Shown here in pieces: positions 18,880-27,814 of a DNA stretch of 64,000 nt. The DNA is taken from NCBI RefSeq assembly GCF_947495275.1, contig NZ_CANLYL010000003.1, positions 372,001-436,000 on the forward strand. Reading direction: 5' to 3'. The stretch comes from an uncultured Roseobacter sp. (GTDB lineage Bacteria > Pseudomonadota > Alphaproteobacteria > Rhodobacterales > Rhodobacteraceae). The translations under genes and the position numbers were made by a program. The notes beneath the pieces are model-generated. The model was not told the DNA's origin. It ran no database searches and saw only the letters and a program-made list of their open reading frames with translations. Every line of letters starts with the position of its first letter. Position 1 is the stretch's first letter.

Positions 18880-19758
18880 ATGTACATTGTCACCTTGCTG
18901 GTCGCGCCAGCGGTCCGGAATCTTGAGCCCTCATTGGTCGACGCGCTGCGCAATGCCTGGGGCGGTGGGGACGCCATCTGGTTGGCTCCGGACGAGGCAG
19001 CGGAATTCGCAATCGTGCAAATTCCGGGAAATCGCTGGGATGTATGGGCTGAGCTTCAGCAACAGGGCATTGATCTTGTGGTGCAGCCTATGGAAGGACG
19101 CCGCAAGAAGATGCTTTTGGCCGACATGGACAGCACCATGATCGAGCAGGAGTGCATTGATGAACTGGCCGATGAGGCAGGCGTCGGCGGTAAGGTCAAG
19201 GAGATCACGGCGCGTGCCATGAACGGCGAGCTGGACTTTGAAGACGCCTTGCATGCCCGCGTGGGCCTGTTGAAAGGGTTGCCTGTGTCCACAATTACCA
19301 AGGTGCTTGAGGAGCGGATCACCTACATGCCCGGTGGGCGGGTGCTCCTGTGCACCATGAAAGCGGATGGCGCTCACGCGGCGCTGGTGTCGGGTGGCTT
19401 CACGGATTTTACCAGCGTCGTTGCGCATAAATTGGGTTTTGATGAGAACCGGGCAAATTCACTGATCGCCAGAAATTACATTCTGACCGGAGAAGTCGGG
19501 GAACCCATTCTGGGCAAACAGGCAAAGATCGACGCTTTGTCAGAAATCACACAGCGTTTGGAACTATCGGAACGGGATGTGATCGCGGTGGGCGATGGTG
19601 CAAATGACCTGGGCATGCTGGGCCGTGCGGGAACCGGCGTCGCGCTCCATGCCAAACCCGCCGTTGCCGCCCAATGCGATGTGCGGATCAACCACGGCGA
19701 TCTGACAGCGCTGCTTTTTCTTCAGGGGTATACCGCTGCCGAATTCGTGAATGACTGA
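18880..19758 (+). CDS. serB: Phosphoserine phosphatase
   Basis: 292 residues, HAD superfamily; it makes serine from phosphoserine. HAD motif I is [19 protein letters not shown] (near 84-102), motif [10 protein letters not shown] and motif [12 protein letters not shown]. An N-terminal ACT-like region precedes the catalytic core, the usual arrangement for bacterial SerB. The start [10 protein letters not shown] at 18880 is preferred because the 53-codon extension upstream is leader DNA shared with serC. With serC and serA on the other strand, all three dedicated serine-synthesis enzymes are encoded within 4 kb. Confidence 0.97.
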   Translation: MYIVTLLVAPAVRNLEPSLVDALRNAWGGGDAIWLAPDEAAEFAIVQIPGNRWDVWAELQQQGIDLVVQPMEGRRKKMLLADMDSTMIEQECIDELADEAGVGGKVKEITARAMNGELDFEDALHARVGLLKGLPVSTITKVLEERITYMPGGRVLLCTMKADGAHAALVSGGFTDFTSVVAHKLGFDENRANSLIARNYILTGEVGEPILGKQAKIDALSEITQRLELSERDVIAVGDGANDLGMLGRAGTGVALHAKPAVAAQCDVRINHGDLTALLFLQGYTAAEFVND

Positions 19759-19818
19759 TCAGGCGCGGCCCGGCCAGTATTGTGCTATGGTTACCCTATC
19801 TGGATGGGAGGACAGCAG

Positions 19819-20133
19819 ATGCCAAACTTCATTTTTGCCTACCACGGAGGTCATATGCCGGAAGGGGAAGACGAAATCGCCAAGACCATGGCCGCCTGGC
19901 AAGCCTGGTTTGAAACCATGGGCGCTGCGGTTGTTGATCCCGGAAATCCTGTCGGCATGTCCAAGACGGTAACCGACGATAGCGTAACGGATGGCGGCGG
20001 GGCAAATCCCATCTCCGGTTATACGGTTGTCACGGCGGATGACATTGATGCGGCGGCAGATTTGGCGAAAGGGTGCCCAATGGTCGTGGATGGCACAGGC
20101 TCAATAGAGGTCGCGGAAATTCACCAGATGTGA
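19819..20133 (+). CDS. YCII-related domain protein
   Basis: 104 residues starting MPNFIFAYHGGHMPE, with a GGGAGGA ribosome site about 8 bases upstream. The length, the compact alpha/beta pattern and the closing run DDIDAAADLAKGCPMV fit the YCII/DGPF ferredoxin-like fold family, small dimeric proteins found alone or fused to sigma factors. The biochemical role is unknown for most members and cannot be told here. Its stop is immediately followed by that of the convergent asparaginase gene, the six bases reading TGATCA. Confidence 0.8.
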   Translation: MPNFIFAYHGGHMPEGEDEIAKTMAAWQAWFETMGAAVVDPGNPVGMSKTVTDDSVTDGGGANPISGYTVVTADDIDAAADLAKGCPMVVDGTGSIEVAEIHQM

Positions 20134-21114
20134 TCAGATGAGGCTGGCGGTGGCCTTGATCCAGCCGGTTTGGATATCCCGACGGTTTGTAATCGGCGCG
20201 TCCAAGCGCTTGAGCGTGGCTGGATGATCAGGCTCTAACACGCCTAATTTCACCAGTATGGCAGCGATTGCACATTCAGAGGCGCGCGTGGCACCGTCAA
20301 CGATCTTGAGGGCGACGCCGAGTTTCTGTTCAGGCAAAATGGCGGTAAAAAATGCCTCCGCCCCTGTTTTTATAGCGACCTGACCGTTCATGGCCCGCAT
20401 CAATTCAGTGCAAGCGCGTCCTTCGCCAGCCACAAGATCAGGATGCAGCCGCATGGCTTCGTGCAATCGGGCAGCAGCACTTCCGGCGGGCGCCGCAGCG
20501 AAATGCGCCATGGCACGGGCAATACCACGCAAAGTTGCAGCGTGATTTGGCGCAGAACATCCGTCAATACCAAAACCCGGCGAGGTTTCCCCGGTGGTTT
20601 CCTCAAATGCTTCCAGACAGGCTTTTTGCACCGCATGATCGGGGTCATTGTAATCCCCGGTTGCGCCAATGTGCTTGGCAAGGGTCAGGAATCCTGTGTG
20701 TTTGCCGGAGCAGTTGTTGTGAATCTGGCAGGGGGTCTGATACGCGCGGATGAGCTGGTTGCGCGCATCGGAATCATCGGGAAGCTGGGGGCCGCAACGC
20801 AATGCATCATCGTCCAGTCCAAGCGTGTCCAGCCAGGTGCCGACCCGATCCGTGTGGATTGCAGCACCATTATGCGACGCACATGCAAGCGCCAGATGTT
20901 CGGTTGTCAGCCCGGCTTGATCTGCGGCCCCTGAAGTGATGAGCGGCAACGCCTGGATCATCTTGGACGAGCTGCGCGGGAAGACAATTGCCTCCGGATC
21001 GCCCCAGGAATGCACGATCTCTCCTGCCGCATTGCAGACCACAGCATGGCCGGAATGGGCGCTTTCGAGGAAGTCCCCACGCCAGATTTCGACCATTGGG
21101 GCGGCTTGTGTCAT
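20134..21114 (-). CDS. L-asparaginase, rhizobial (ReAV-like) type
   Basis: 326 residues of the thermolabile/rhizobial asparaginase family, unrelated to EcAII. It hydrolyses asparagine to aspartate and ammonia. Residues corresponding to those described for Rhizobium etli ReAV can be read directly: S48 and K51 in FPRSSSKM, S80 in ACASHNGA, the metal-binding C135 and K138 in NNCSGKHTG, and a Cys in GIDGCSAPN (C186, ReAV C189). The start at 21114 has GAGG eight bases before it; a TTG four codons earlier is weaker. It is divergent from the IalB-like gene. Confidence 0.9.
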   Translation of the reverse strand: MTQAAPMVEIWRGDFLESAHSGHAVVCNAAGEIVHSWGDPEAIVFPRSSSKMIQALPLITSGAADQAGLTTEHLALACASHNGAAIHTDRVGTWLDTLGLDDDALRCGPQLPDDSDARNQLIRAYQTPCQIHNNCSGKHTGFLTLAKHIGATGDYNDPDHAVQKACLEAFEETTGETSPGFGIDGCSAPNHAATLRGIARAMAHFAAAPAGSAAARLHEAMRLHPDLVAGEGRACTELMRAMNGQVAIKTGAEAFFTAILPEQKLGVALKIVDGATRASECAIAAILVKLGVLEPDHPATLKRLDAPITNRRDIQTGWIKATASLI

Positions 21115-21201
21115 TTTTAACCTCAAGAATTTGGCAAAAACCTGCTAATCGCCCTTTCGGGGCTCGCGGGTTTTGCGTTACTGTGCCACTTGTCGAGAAG
21201 A

Positions 21202-21213
21202 ATGACCGGTCAT
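21202..21213. promoter_or_regulatory. 12-bp perfect palindrome between asparaginase and ialB-like genes
   Basis: ATGACCGGTCAT lies midway in the 177-base divergent intergenic region. It is a candidate operator for either gene. No regulator gene is adjacent. Confidence 0.35.
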
Positions 21214-21291
21214 GCAAGAGAGCGCGTCGAAAAAGGCGTGCCGGGCAGATCACAGGGACATTGAGGTTAAGGACGGCTGGAGGCTGTAAAC

Positions 21292-21822
21292 ATGCGAATT
21301 AATAAGGGTTTTGTTGGTTTTGTCTCAGCATTGGCGCTGATCGGCATGGCAGCACAGGCGCAGGATCAGAGTACCAATCTGGTGGCTGAAAAGACCGATT
21401 GGAGTGTCTACGAGGACACAAATCCCAAAGAATGTTGGAGTGTTTCGGTCCCGACAAAGACCGTCAACACCCGCGATGGGCGGGTGGTTGCGGCGACCCG
21501 TGGTCAAATATTGCTGATGGTGTTTTACCGTCCGGGCTCTGGTGCGAACGCGCAGGTGACATTCACGGGGGGCTACCCGTTTGCCAGCGGATCGAAGGTG
21601 AATCTGGACATCAGTGGAAGCAACTATGCATTGTTCACCGATGGAGAATGGGCCTGGCCAGAGAATACCGCAGAGGACAGCAAGATTGTTGATGCGATGA
21701 AACGAGGTGCCGACGCCACTGTAACGGGTCTGTCCAGCCGGGGTACGACCACGAAAGATACATTTTCTCTGCGCGGATTTACGGCTGCATTGGAAGAGGC
21801 CCAGAAACGCTGCGCCGGATAG
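21292..21822 (+). CDS. IalB-like periplasmic protein
   Basis: 176 residues with a clear signal peptide (hydrophobic GFVSALALIGMAAQA, cleavage near residue 23). The mature part contains W-x-V-(x)n-ECW-SVS and a long beta-rich body ending with a Cys, matching the invasion-associated locus B (IalB) family of Bartonella and many non-pathogenic alphaproteobacteria. Two Cys (near 46 and 174) may form a disulfide. The function in marine bacteria is unknown; the family name should not be read as evidence of virulence. Confidence 0.82.
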   Translation: MRINKGFVGFVSALALIGMAAQAQDQSTNLVAEKTDWSVYEDTNPKECWSVSVPTKTVNTRDGRVVAATRGQILLMVFYRPGSGANAQVTFTGGYPFASGSKVNLDISGSNYALFTDGEWAWPENTAEDSKIVDAMKRGADATVTGLSSRGTTTKDTFSLRGFTAALEEAQKRCAG

Positions 21823-21905
21823 TCACAGGTCGAGGTAGGCTTTTCCTTTTGATCCTGGCGCAAAGCTCTGTATAGAGGCACCTCTTCGCCACGATAGGAT
21901 CAGCC

Positions 21906-23090
21906 ATGTCTGCCTCTGCGCCGATTACGCAAGACGTTCACACCATCCCGCGCAAACTGCCGGAGGGGCCGCTCAACCTTGTTGGGCTGACGCGTGATGC
22001 CATGCGTGCGGCGCTGATTGACGCGGGCGTTCCTGAAAAGCAGGCAAAGATGCGTGTCGGCCAGATCTGGCAATGGATTTACCAATGGGGCGTGCGTGAT
22101 TTTGATGTCATGACCAATCTGGCCAAAGGCCTTCGCACAGAACTCAGCGAACGCTTCGTGATTGAAGTGCCGGAGGTCGTTTCGAAACAGGTGAGCGACG
22201 ACGGTACTCGCAAGTACCTTGTGCGCATCGCCGGCGGGCATGAGGTAGAGGTTGTCTACATTCCCGAAGAAGGCCGCGGCACACTTTGTGTGTCCAGTCA
22301 GGTGGGATGTACGTTGACCTGTTCATTCTGCCACACCGGCACGCAGAAACTGGTGCGCAATCTCACGGCTGCTGAGATCATCGGTCAGGTCATGATGGCG
22401 CGGGACGACCTGGACGAATGGCCGGAAATCGGCGCGCCAAAAGACGAAACGCGATTGCTGAGCAATATCGTCCTGATGGGAATGGGTGAGCCGCTTTACA
22501 ATTTTGAAAACGTGCGCGACGCGATGAAGATCGCCATGGATCCAGAAGGCATTCAACTCAGCCGCCGCCGGATCACGCTCAGCACCTCAGGTGTTGTGCC
22601 CGAAATTGCCCGGACCGCCGAAGAGATCGGATGCCAGTTGGCCATCAGTTTTCATGCCACCACCGATGAGGTGCGCGACAGGCTGGTTCCGATCAACAAA
22701 CGCTGGAACATTGATGTTCTGCTGGAGGCATTGCGCAGCTATCCCAAAGTGTCCAATTCCGAGCGCATTACTTTTGAATATGTGATGCTGCACGGCGTGA
22801 ATGACAGTGACGAAGACGCGCGCCGCCTGATTAAGTTGATCGATGGTATCCCTGCCAAGATCAATCTTATTCCTTTCAATGAATGGCCGGGTGCGCCTTA
22901 CAAAAGGTCGTCGAATAATCGCATTCGGGCCTTCGCCGATATCATCTACAAGGCGGGCTATGCATCTCCGATCCGAACGCCGCGGGGCGAAGATATCATG
23001 GCGGCTTGCGGGCAACTTAAATCTGCAACTGAGCGCGCGCGCAAATCACGCCGTCAGATTGAGGCCGAGGCAGGTCTGGCCGGTCGGTAA
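21906..23090 (+). CDS. rlmN: 23S rRNA (A2503)/tRNA methyltransferase RlmN
   Basis: 394 residues, a radical-SAM enzyme that adds a C2 methyl group to A2503 of 23S rRNA and A37 of some tRNAs. The iron-sulfur cluster cysteines are C135, C139 and C142 in [12 protein letters not shown], and the catalytic C-terminal Cys is C368 in AACGQLK. A basic N-terminal recognition domain precedes the barrel. Its TAA shares one base with the ATG of the DsbA-like gene, so the two are coupled. Confidence 0.97.
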   Translation: MSASAPITQDVHTIPRKLPEGPLNLVGLTRDAMRAALIDAGVPEKQAKMRVGQIWQWIYQWGVRDFDVMTNLAKGLRTELSERFVIEVPEVVSKQVSDDGTRKYLVRIAGGHEVEVVYIPEEGRGTLCVSSQVGCTLTCSFCHTGTQKLVRNLTAAEIIGQVMMARDDLDEWPEIGAPKDETRLLSNIVLMGMGEPLYNFENVRDAMKIAMDPEGIQLSRRRITLSTSGVVPEIARTAEEIGCQLAISFHATTDEVRDRLVPINKRWNIDVLLEALRSYPKVSNSERITFEYVMLHGVNDSDEDARRLIKLIDGIPAKINLIPFNEWPGAPYKRSSNNRIRAFADIIYKAGYASPIRTPRGEDIMAACGQLKSATERARKSRRQIEAEAGLAGR

Positions 23091-23836
23091 TGCGTCGCCG
23101 CGATCTGTTGGTGGTGGGCGGTTTCATGGCCGTCGCGATTGCCATCCCACCCATCTTGCGCAGACAGAAGCCGGATTTTGAGTTTGTGGAGCTTGCGGGC
23201 ATGCCCGGGTTCCGGCGCTTGGAAAGAGGGTCGATCTCCGCGGCCCCTGATCTTTTTGCAGGTTTGCGAACGCCTGAAGAAGTCGCCGCGGACGGGCGAT
23301 TAACCGACAACTTATGCGGATCAGTGTTCCCAGACGCCCCACCAGCGGGCAAACTGCCCGTCGCTGTGTTTAGTGATTACTATTGCCCCTATTGCGCGGT
23401 ACTCGACAAACGCCTTGCGGATTTGGAGGAAGAGGGCGCGCCAATTGCCGTGAGATTTCATGAATTGCCCTTGCTGGGCGATCGTTCACGATGGGCAGCG
23501 CAGGTCGCCTTGGCAGCAGGGTTGCAGGGCGATCACCCGACGATCCATCTGGACATGATGCAGCGCGTCCTCAAGCCCGGCGTCGCAGGAATACGCGATG
23601 TTGCGACCCGTCATGGTCTGGACGTTGAAATACTAACGTCGGATGCCTCAAGCGAGCGGATGCTGCAACAGATCGAGGATGCCTTGGCTTTGGGGCGCGC
23701 ACTCGGTATCCCCGGAACGCCCGGCACCTTCGTGGGCCGGACGCTGATGATTGGAGCTTTACCTGAGGATGACCTAAGGCGGCTCATCGATCTTGAGATG
23801 GAGACGCCTCTACCGGAATGCCTTCGCGGCAGGTGA
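23090..23836 (+). CDS. DsbA-family thiol:disulfide oxidoreductase
   Basis: 248 residues with an N-terminal membrane anchor or uncleaved signal (LLVVGGFMAVAIAIPPI). The thioredoxin-like domain carries the redox pair C99-PY-C102 in FSDYYCPYCAVLDK and a cis-Pro loop GIPGTPGTFVG near the end. It probably forms or reshuffles disulfides in the periplasm. The closest type is the DsbA/ScsC-like group. Coupling to rlmN is by overlap rather than by known function. A small convergent gene ends six bases away. Confidence 0.88.
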   Translation: MRRRDLLVVGGFMAVAIAIPPILRRQKPDFEFVELAGMPGFRRLERGSISAAPDLFAGLRTPEEVAADGRLTDNLCGSVFPDAPPAGKLPVAVFSDYYCPYCAVLDKRLADLEEEGAPIAVRFHELPLLGDRSRWAAQVALAAGLQGDHPTIHLDMMQRVLKPGVAGIRDVATRHGLDVEILTSDASSERMLQQIEDALALGRALGIPGTPGTFVGRTLMIGALPEDDLRRLIDLEMETPLPECLRGR

Positions 23837-23841
23837 GCGGG

Positions 23842-24183
23842 TCAGGCTGACCTTTGACGAACGGCCATACCTTGCGCCAAGCCCTGCATGAAGGCAGCGG
23901 CGAGAGGTGGCATATCATCCTTCTGAGCAGATGATGTGTCCGCGGTCGAATGAAGCCTGTCGTCGTCGGAGCTCTGCGTGACAGCGATCATCAGCAAACC
24001 AATCCCCGCAAGAGCGCCGCCCAGGATCGCGCACGCGGTTATCGGATCGGTCATTGTCAGCAGGAGCATCAGAGCTGATGCGCTGAAAAAGCCCAGCCCT
24101 GCCAACAACATGATTCCGCCAAGGGTGCCAAGCGCCAGACGCTGAGCGCTCCGGCGCAGTTTCTTTTTCAAGTGATTGATCAT
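23842..24183 (-). CDS. Small membrane protein, phage holin-family-like
   Basis: 113 residues. A basic N-terminus (HLKKKLRRSAQR) is followed by two long hydrophobic segments (about 17-42 and 46-68) and a polar tail. This matches the layout of the 'phage holin family' / YqjE-like proteins that often accompany DUF883 (ElaB/YqjD) proteins. Here it follows exactly such a gene one base downstream. No phage genes are nearby, so a lysis role is unlikely; a membrane-stress or ribosome-anchoring role with its partner is a guess. Confidence 0.65.
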   Translation of the reverse strand: MINHLKKKLRRSAQRLALGTLGGIMLLAGLGFFSASALMLLLTMTDPITACAILGGALAGIGLLMIAVTQSSDDDRLHSTADTSSAQKDDMPPLAAAFMQGLAQGMAVRQRSA

Positions 24184-24184
24184 G

Positions 24185-24508
24185 TCAGGCGCGGCGGGAT
24201 ATCATCATGCCGACGAGAAAACCCAATCCGGCGGCAATTCCGACCGCCATCGCGGGTTGCTGGCGCACAGTTTCCTCGGCCTTGTGAAATGCGATTTCCG
24301 CTTCGCCGCGTAGGTGCTCGCCAGTTTGGACCGCTTTTTCCTGAGCAGCGTCCAGTTTGTTCAGCGTGCCCGCCTTGAGGTTTTCTTTCTTGTCCTGTGC
24401 CAGATCGGTCATCATCGACGTCAACACCGCAATGTCTTGTTTAATCGTATCAATCTGTGCCGTTACGTCTGATGTCTCCGCCTTACCATTTGTGCGTGCT
24501 TGTGCCAT
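24185..24508 (-). CDS. DUF883 family (ElaB/YqjD-like) membrane-anchored protein
   Basis: 107 residues. A long amphipathic, Lys/Glu/Ala-rich helix (about 15-80, likely coiled-coil) leads to a C-terminal membrane anchor (MAVGIAAGLGFLVGMMIS) closed by RR. This is the DUF883 arrangement; E. coli YqjD of this group binds ribosomes at the membrane in stationary phase. A good AGGAGG-like site lies before the ATG. It forms a two-gene unit with the holin-like gene downstream. Confidence 0.85.
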   Translation of the reverse strand: MAQARTNGKAETSDVTAQIDTIKQDIAVLTSMMTDLAQDKKENLKAGTLNKLDAAQEKAVQTGEHLRGEAEIAFHKAEETVRQQPAMAVGIAAGLGFLVGMMISRRA

Positions 24509-24598
24509 TTGGCCCTCCTAAAAAGTTCTGCCGGTCCGCCACGCGGCCCGTAATTTGCTGTTCGGGAGGTCAACGGTCTGAGGGCTGAAATGGTTCCG

Positions 24599-25441
24599 CT
24601 ATTCGCGTCCGGGCAATTTGTCGCGGGCGGGCAAATCCGTCCAATTCTCGATCACATGCACGGCTTCATTCGCGTTGTCGACGAAACGGAATAGCGACAG
24701 ATCCTCGTCAGATATCGTGCCCGCATCGGCAAGCGCTTCCCAGTTCAGAATACGCTCCCAGAAATCACGACCAAACAGCAGAACAGGCACCGGTTGCATG
24801 CGCCCGGTCTGGATCAGCGTCAGAGTTTCAAAGAGCTCGTCCATCGTCCCAAATCCACCCGGAAAGACACAGATGGCTTTGGCGCGCATCAGGAAGTGCA
24901 TCTTGCGGATTGCGAAATAGTGGAAGTTGAAACAAAGCTCAGGCGTGACGAATTCATTGGGGGCCTGTTCGTGGGGCAGCACGATATTCAACCCGATCGA
25001 ATGACCGCCCGCGTCAATTGCGCCGCGATTACCTGCCTCCATCACACCCGGGCCACCGCCCGTGACCACAACGTTTTCCCGCCCGCTGGTCTCCAGACTT
25101 TTCAATGTCATCAAACGCGCGAATTCACGGGCCTCGTCGTAAAAATAGGACAAATCCGCAAGGGTCTTGGTACGTGCTTTTTCCTTTTCGGCAGGGCTGG
25201 GAATACGGGCACCCCCAAAAAGAACGATGGTGCTGGTGATGTTATGAGCATCCAGCATCATTTCGGGTTTCAGCAACTCCAGTTGCAGGCGAACGGGCCG
25301 CAATTCCTCGCGGCACATGAAATCCTCGTCAGCAAAGGCGAGCCGATACGCTGGCGCGCGCGTTTGCGGCGTATCAGGCACCTCCTTGGTTGCGTCGCGA
25401 TCTGTATGGGCGTCACGTAGGGGGTGGCGAGGCTTGTTCAT
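24599..25441 (-). CDS. LOG-family nucleotide 5'-monophosphate phosphoribohydrolase
   Basis: 280 residues. It has the two LOG-family signatures, GGGPGVMEAGNRG (128-140) and PGGFGTMDE (194-202), within a Rossmann-like fold. LOG proteins split the base from nucleoside monophosphates (in plants cytokinin riboside monophosphates; in bacteria PpnN/YgdH-like nucleotide turnover). An N-terminal polar extension of about 60 residues precedes the core, making it longer than the short 190-residue LOG group and closer to the TIGR00730 type II form. It is divergent from dapD. Confidence 0.88.
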   Translation of the reverse strand: MNKPRHPLRDAHTDRDATKEVPDTPQTRAPAYRLAFADEDFMCREELRPVRLQLELLKPEMMLDAHNITSTIVLFGGARIPSPAEKEKARTKTLADLSYFYDEAREFARLMTLKSLETSGRENVVVTGGGPGVMEAGNRGAIDAGGHSIGLNIVLPHEQAPNEFVTPELCFNFHYFAIRKMHFLMRAKAICVFPGGFGTMDELFETLTLIQTGRMQPVPVLLFGRDFWERILNWEALADAGTISDEDLSLFRFVDNANEAVHVIENWTDLPARDKLPGRE

Positions 25442-25546
25442 ATTCGGTAACTCCGGGAACTCATTTGAGAGCAGGGGGCCACGTCACGCCGCAAGATGCA
25501 ATGGCTTTGACGTATTGAGGTGGCGCCCTGTCGTATTCTTGAATGA

Positions 25547-25575
25547 TTGCACGCCTGCCATGGGGCTTGTATAGG
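25547..25575 (+). promoter_or_regulatory. Predicted sigma-70 promoter of dapD
   Basis: TTGCAC (25547-25552), a 17-base spacer and TATAGG (25570-25575). Transcription would start near 25582 and give a leader of about 30 bases ending in the GGGGGAAG ribosome site of dapD. Confidence 0.55.
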
Positions 25576-25611
25576 CGCTGCAATGTAAAATTTTTCCTTG
25601 GGGGAAGTCCG

Positions 25612-26439
25612 ATGTCCAACGCTCAGCTTGAAACTGCCATCGAAACCGCTTGGGAGGCCAGAGACAGCATAACCCCCGCGACAACAGGGGAAACCCGCGA
25701 AGCGATCGAAGACACGCTTGCGGCTCTCGATAGTGGCACGCTGCGTGTGGCAGAAAAGCAGGAAAGCGGCGATTGGCATGTCAATCAATGGGCCAAAAAG
25801 GCGGTTCTGCTGGGGTTCCGCATCAAGGATATGGAAATTCAGGCTGGTGGCCCACAGGCTGGCGGCTGGTGGGACAAGGTTGACAGCAAGTTCGCTGGTT
25901 GGGGTGAAAACCAATGGCAGGCGGCAGGGTTTCGGGCGGTGCCAAGCTGTGTGGTCCGGAAATCCGCGTATATTGCCCCCGGCGTTGTTTTGATGCCCTC
26001 GTTTGTAAACCTCGGCGCTTATGTCGATGAAGGCACGATGGTCGATACCTGGGCCACCGTCGGGTCTTGCGCGCAAATTGGCAAGAACGTGCATCTGTCG
26101 GGTGGTGTTGGTATTGGCGGTGTACTGGAGCCCATGCAGGCAGGGCCCACGATCATCGAAGACAATTGTTTCATCGGCGCGCGGTCCGAAGTTGTCGAGG
26201 GGTGCATTGTGCGCGAAGGATCGGTGCTGGGCATGGGTGTCTTCATTGGCAAGTCCACCAAAATTGTTGACCGCGAAACCGGTGAATTCACCTACGGAGA
26301 AGTGCCCGCGGGTTCAGTCGTGGTTGCCGGTTCGATGCCGTCGAAGAATGGTGTGAACCTCTATTGCGCGGTGATCGTCAAGAAAGTCGATGCCCAGACG
26401 CGCTCAAAGACGTCGATCAACGAGTTGCTGCGGGATTAA
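25612..26439 (+). CDS. dapD: 2,3,4,5-tetrahydropyridine-2,6-dicarboxylate N-succinyltransferase
   Basis: 275 residues, the usual length. It succinylates tetrahydrodipicolinate in the succinylase branch of diaminopimelate/lysine synthesis. The left-handed beta-helix of hexapeptide repeats is evident from about residue 105 to 215, with the signature [12 protein letters not shown]. The ATG at 25612 follows GGGGGAAG; the longer frame includes promoter DNA. dapE, which acts two steps later on the succinylated intermediate, lies 4.3 kb downstream. Confidence 0.97.
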   Translation: MSNAQLETAIETAWEARDSITPATTGETREAIEDTLAALDSGTLRVAEKQESGDWHVNQWAKKAVLLGFRIKDMEIQAGGPQAGGWWDKVDSKFAGWGENQWQAAGFRAVPSCVVRKSAYIAPGVVLMPSFVNLGAYVDEGTMVDTWATVGSCAQIGKNVHLSGGVGIGGVLEPMQAGPTIIEDNCFIGARSEVVEGCIVREGSVLGMGVFIGKSTKIVDRETGEFTYGEVPAGSVVVAGSMPSKNGVNLYCAVIVKKVDAQTRSKTSINELLRD

Positions 26440-26454
26440 AGACATTTTTAATAT

Positions 26455-26474
26455 CTGGGGCACCATTGCCCCAG
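26455..26474. terminator. Hairpin after dapD
   Basis: CTGGGGCA (26455-26462), loop CCAT, TGCCCCAG (26467-26474): a perfect 8-base stem 16 bases after the dapD stop. No strong T-run follows, so it may be a partial terminator or a 3'-end stabiliser. Confidence 0.5.
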
Positions 26475-26538
26475 TATTTCCCGCGAAAGGTCCGTAGCGC
26501 GATGTAATCCGGCCCGTTTGTCTCTTTAGGCAGGCTGC

Positions 26539-27450
26539 ATGCGCCTTGCCTCTGTCCCGATATCCTTTCAAACGATACAAGTGGTGTCTGATCTGCGATC
26601 GGTCGCGGCCACTGGTTTCGGGGGATTGGCAGATCGGCTGGGCGCGTCCCACAAACCGACATTGCGGCGCATCATTTTTGAACAGAATTGCGAATTATCA
26701 TCGCGTGATGCCAAGGATATTCACGCTGACCTGCTCCTGATTGCAGCGCTCCCGGACAAAGGTTTTGATGCATTCCTGACGGCCACGGCGTTGCTGCTGG
26801 CGGATCGGTTGCAAAACGGTGCGGGCGAGGATGATCTGTTTTGGAACTGGGATGCGTTTCAGGAACACTATCGCAAGGCGCCTTCACCGATCCGAGCCGC
26901 CCTGATGAATGGTTTTCGGTGGGCGCATTCGACGCGCAGGGTCAATCTCGATCAAATTCCCGAAGGGCGCGATCTGCTGACTTATGACGGTGATGATCTG
27001 ATCCGCATCATGAAGGTCATCGCGCGAGCGATGTCACCAGAGATACGGGATCTGGTTTGCCTGGCAGGTCCAAAAGAAACCCGTGACGTGCACCGCACGG
27101 CACTCGAAAACTGTCTGAAAGGCAGCTGTATCCTCTCGGAATACGGCGGCTGGTTTCCGGGAGAGGTGGTCGAACTTGTTTCCCTTGATCCGGATCACGC
27201 CGGGCACGCAGGCTGTACCGCCCTGATATTGCTGGATTCGATCATCACGCGCGACGCAAAAGGCCGCATGGCCTTTCGTTGGGAAGAACAGGCCGAACGT
27301 TACGTGCGGATGAAGTCGGATGTGCGCACCGCAATTCTCGCGGGCGTTCGTCATCTTTATGAGATGACAGTCGAGTGGAAGCCCTATTCGGGGTGGGCGC
27401 CTGATCAGTTGTCACAAAAAGCCGTTGTGGTGCCCTTCGCCAAGCCCTAA
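26539..27450 (+). CDS. Conserved hypothetical protein, unknown function
   Basis: 303 residues; I do not recognise the family. It is soluble with no signal peptide or membrane segment. The N-terminal part has an Ala/Leu-rich helical stretch (LLIAALPDKGFDAFLTATAL), and the C-terminal half contains a Cys near each of two possible beta segments and a conserved-looking aromatic run. An AGGCAGG site precedes the ATG. Codon use and composition match the neighbours. Position between dapD and dapE suggests a Rhodobacterales-specific conserved cluster, which is inference. Confidence 0.75.
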   Translation: MRLASVPISFQTIQVVSDLRSVAATGFGGLADRLGASHKPTLRRIIFEQNCELSSRDAKDIHADLLLIAALPDKGFDAFLTATALLLADRLQNGAGEDDLFWNWDAFQEHYRKAPSPIRAALMNGFRWAHSTRRVNLDQIPEGRDLLTYDGDDLIRIMKVIARAMSPEIRDLVCLAGPKETRDVHRTALENCLKGSCILSEYGGWFPGEVVELVSLDPDHAGHAGCTALILLDSIITRDAKGRMAFRWEEQAERYVRMKSDVRTAILAGVRHLYEMTVEWKPYSGWAPDQLSQKAVVVPFAKP

Positions 27451-27460
27451 CAAGCTGGCC

Positions 27461-27814
27461 ATGGCCAAAGAAAAGAAACCTTCCCGTCAGCAGGTATTCA
27501 CGCTTGTCGTTCAGATTGGGCGCAAGGAAGGCGACGGTCTGCCGAAAAAGGCGACCGGCGCCGGATTGGTTGTTTTTGCCAGCGGTATTGATGAGGCCGA
27601 GGCGGTTCGCGAAACGGTTGCCGTGTTAAAACAGGCGGATACTGCGCCGCTGGATGTCACCGGCTACGGCACCTTGGACGAACGCCTTGCCGAAGGACAT
27701 GAAATCGGTGAAGACGAACGCGATTTGATGCAGCGCGCGTTGGATGAGAATGCCGTCATCATCGCGCAGATGGAGCCATTTTATGGGACCCATCCCGAAG
27801 CAGACGCGGACTAA
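27461..27814 (+). CDS. Small conserved hypothetical protein
   Basis: 117 residues from the ATG at 27461, ten bases after the previous stop. It has a Lys-rich start (MAKEKKPSRQQVFTLVVQIG) followed by an alpha/beta pattern and an acidic C-terminus (EPFYGTHPEADAD). No membrane segment or known motif is visible. It is probably in one operon with the preceding unknown gene. Its stop codon overlaps the stop of the convergent Hint gene (CTAA). Confidence 0.7.
   Translation: MAKEKKPSRQQVFTLVVQIGRKEGDGLPKKATGAGLVVFASGIDEAEAVRETVAVLKQADTAPLDVTGYGTLDERLAEGHEIGEDERDLMQRALDENAVIIAQMEPFYGTHPEADAD

Noticed and set aside
23842-24183. Prophage lysis gene (holin)
   Set aside because: The DUF883 partner and lack of any phage gene nearby point to a housekeeping membrane protein.
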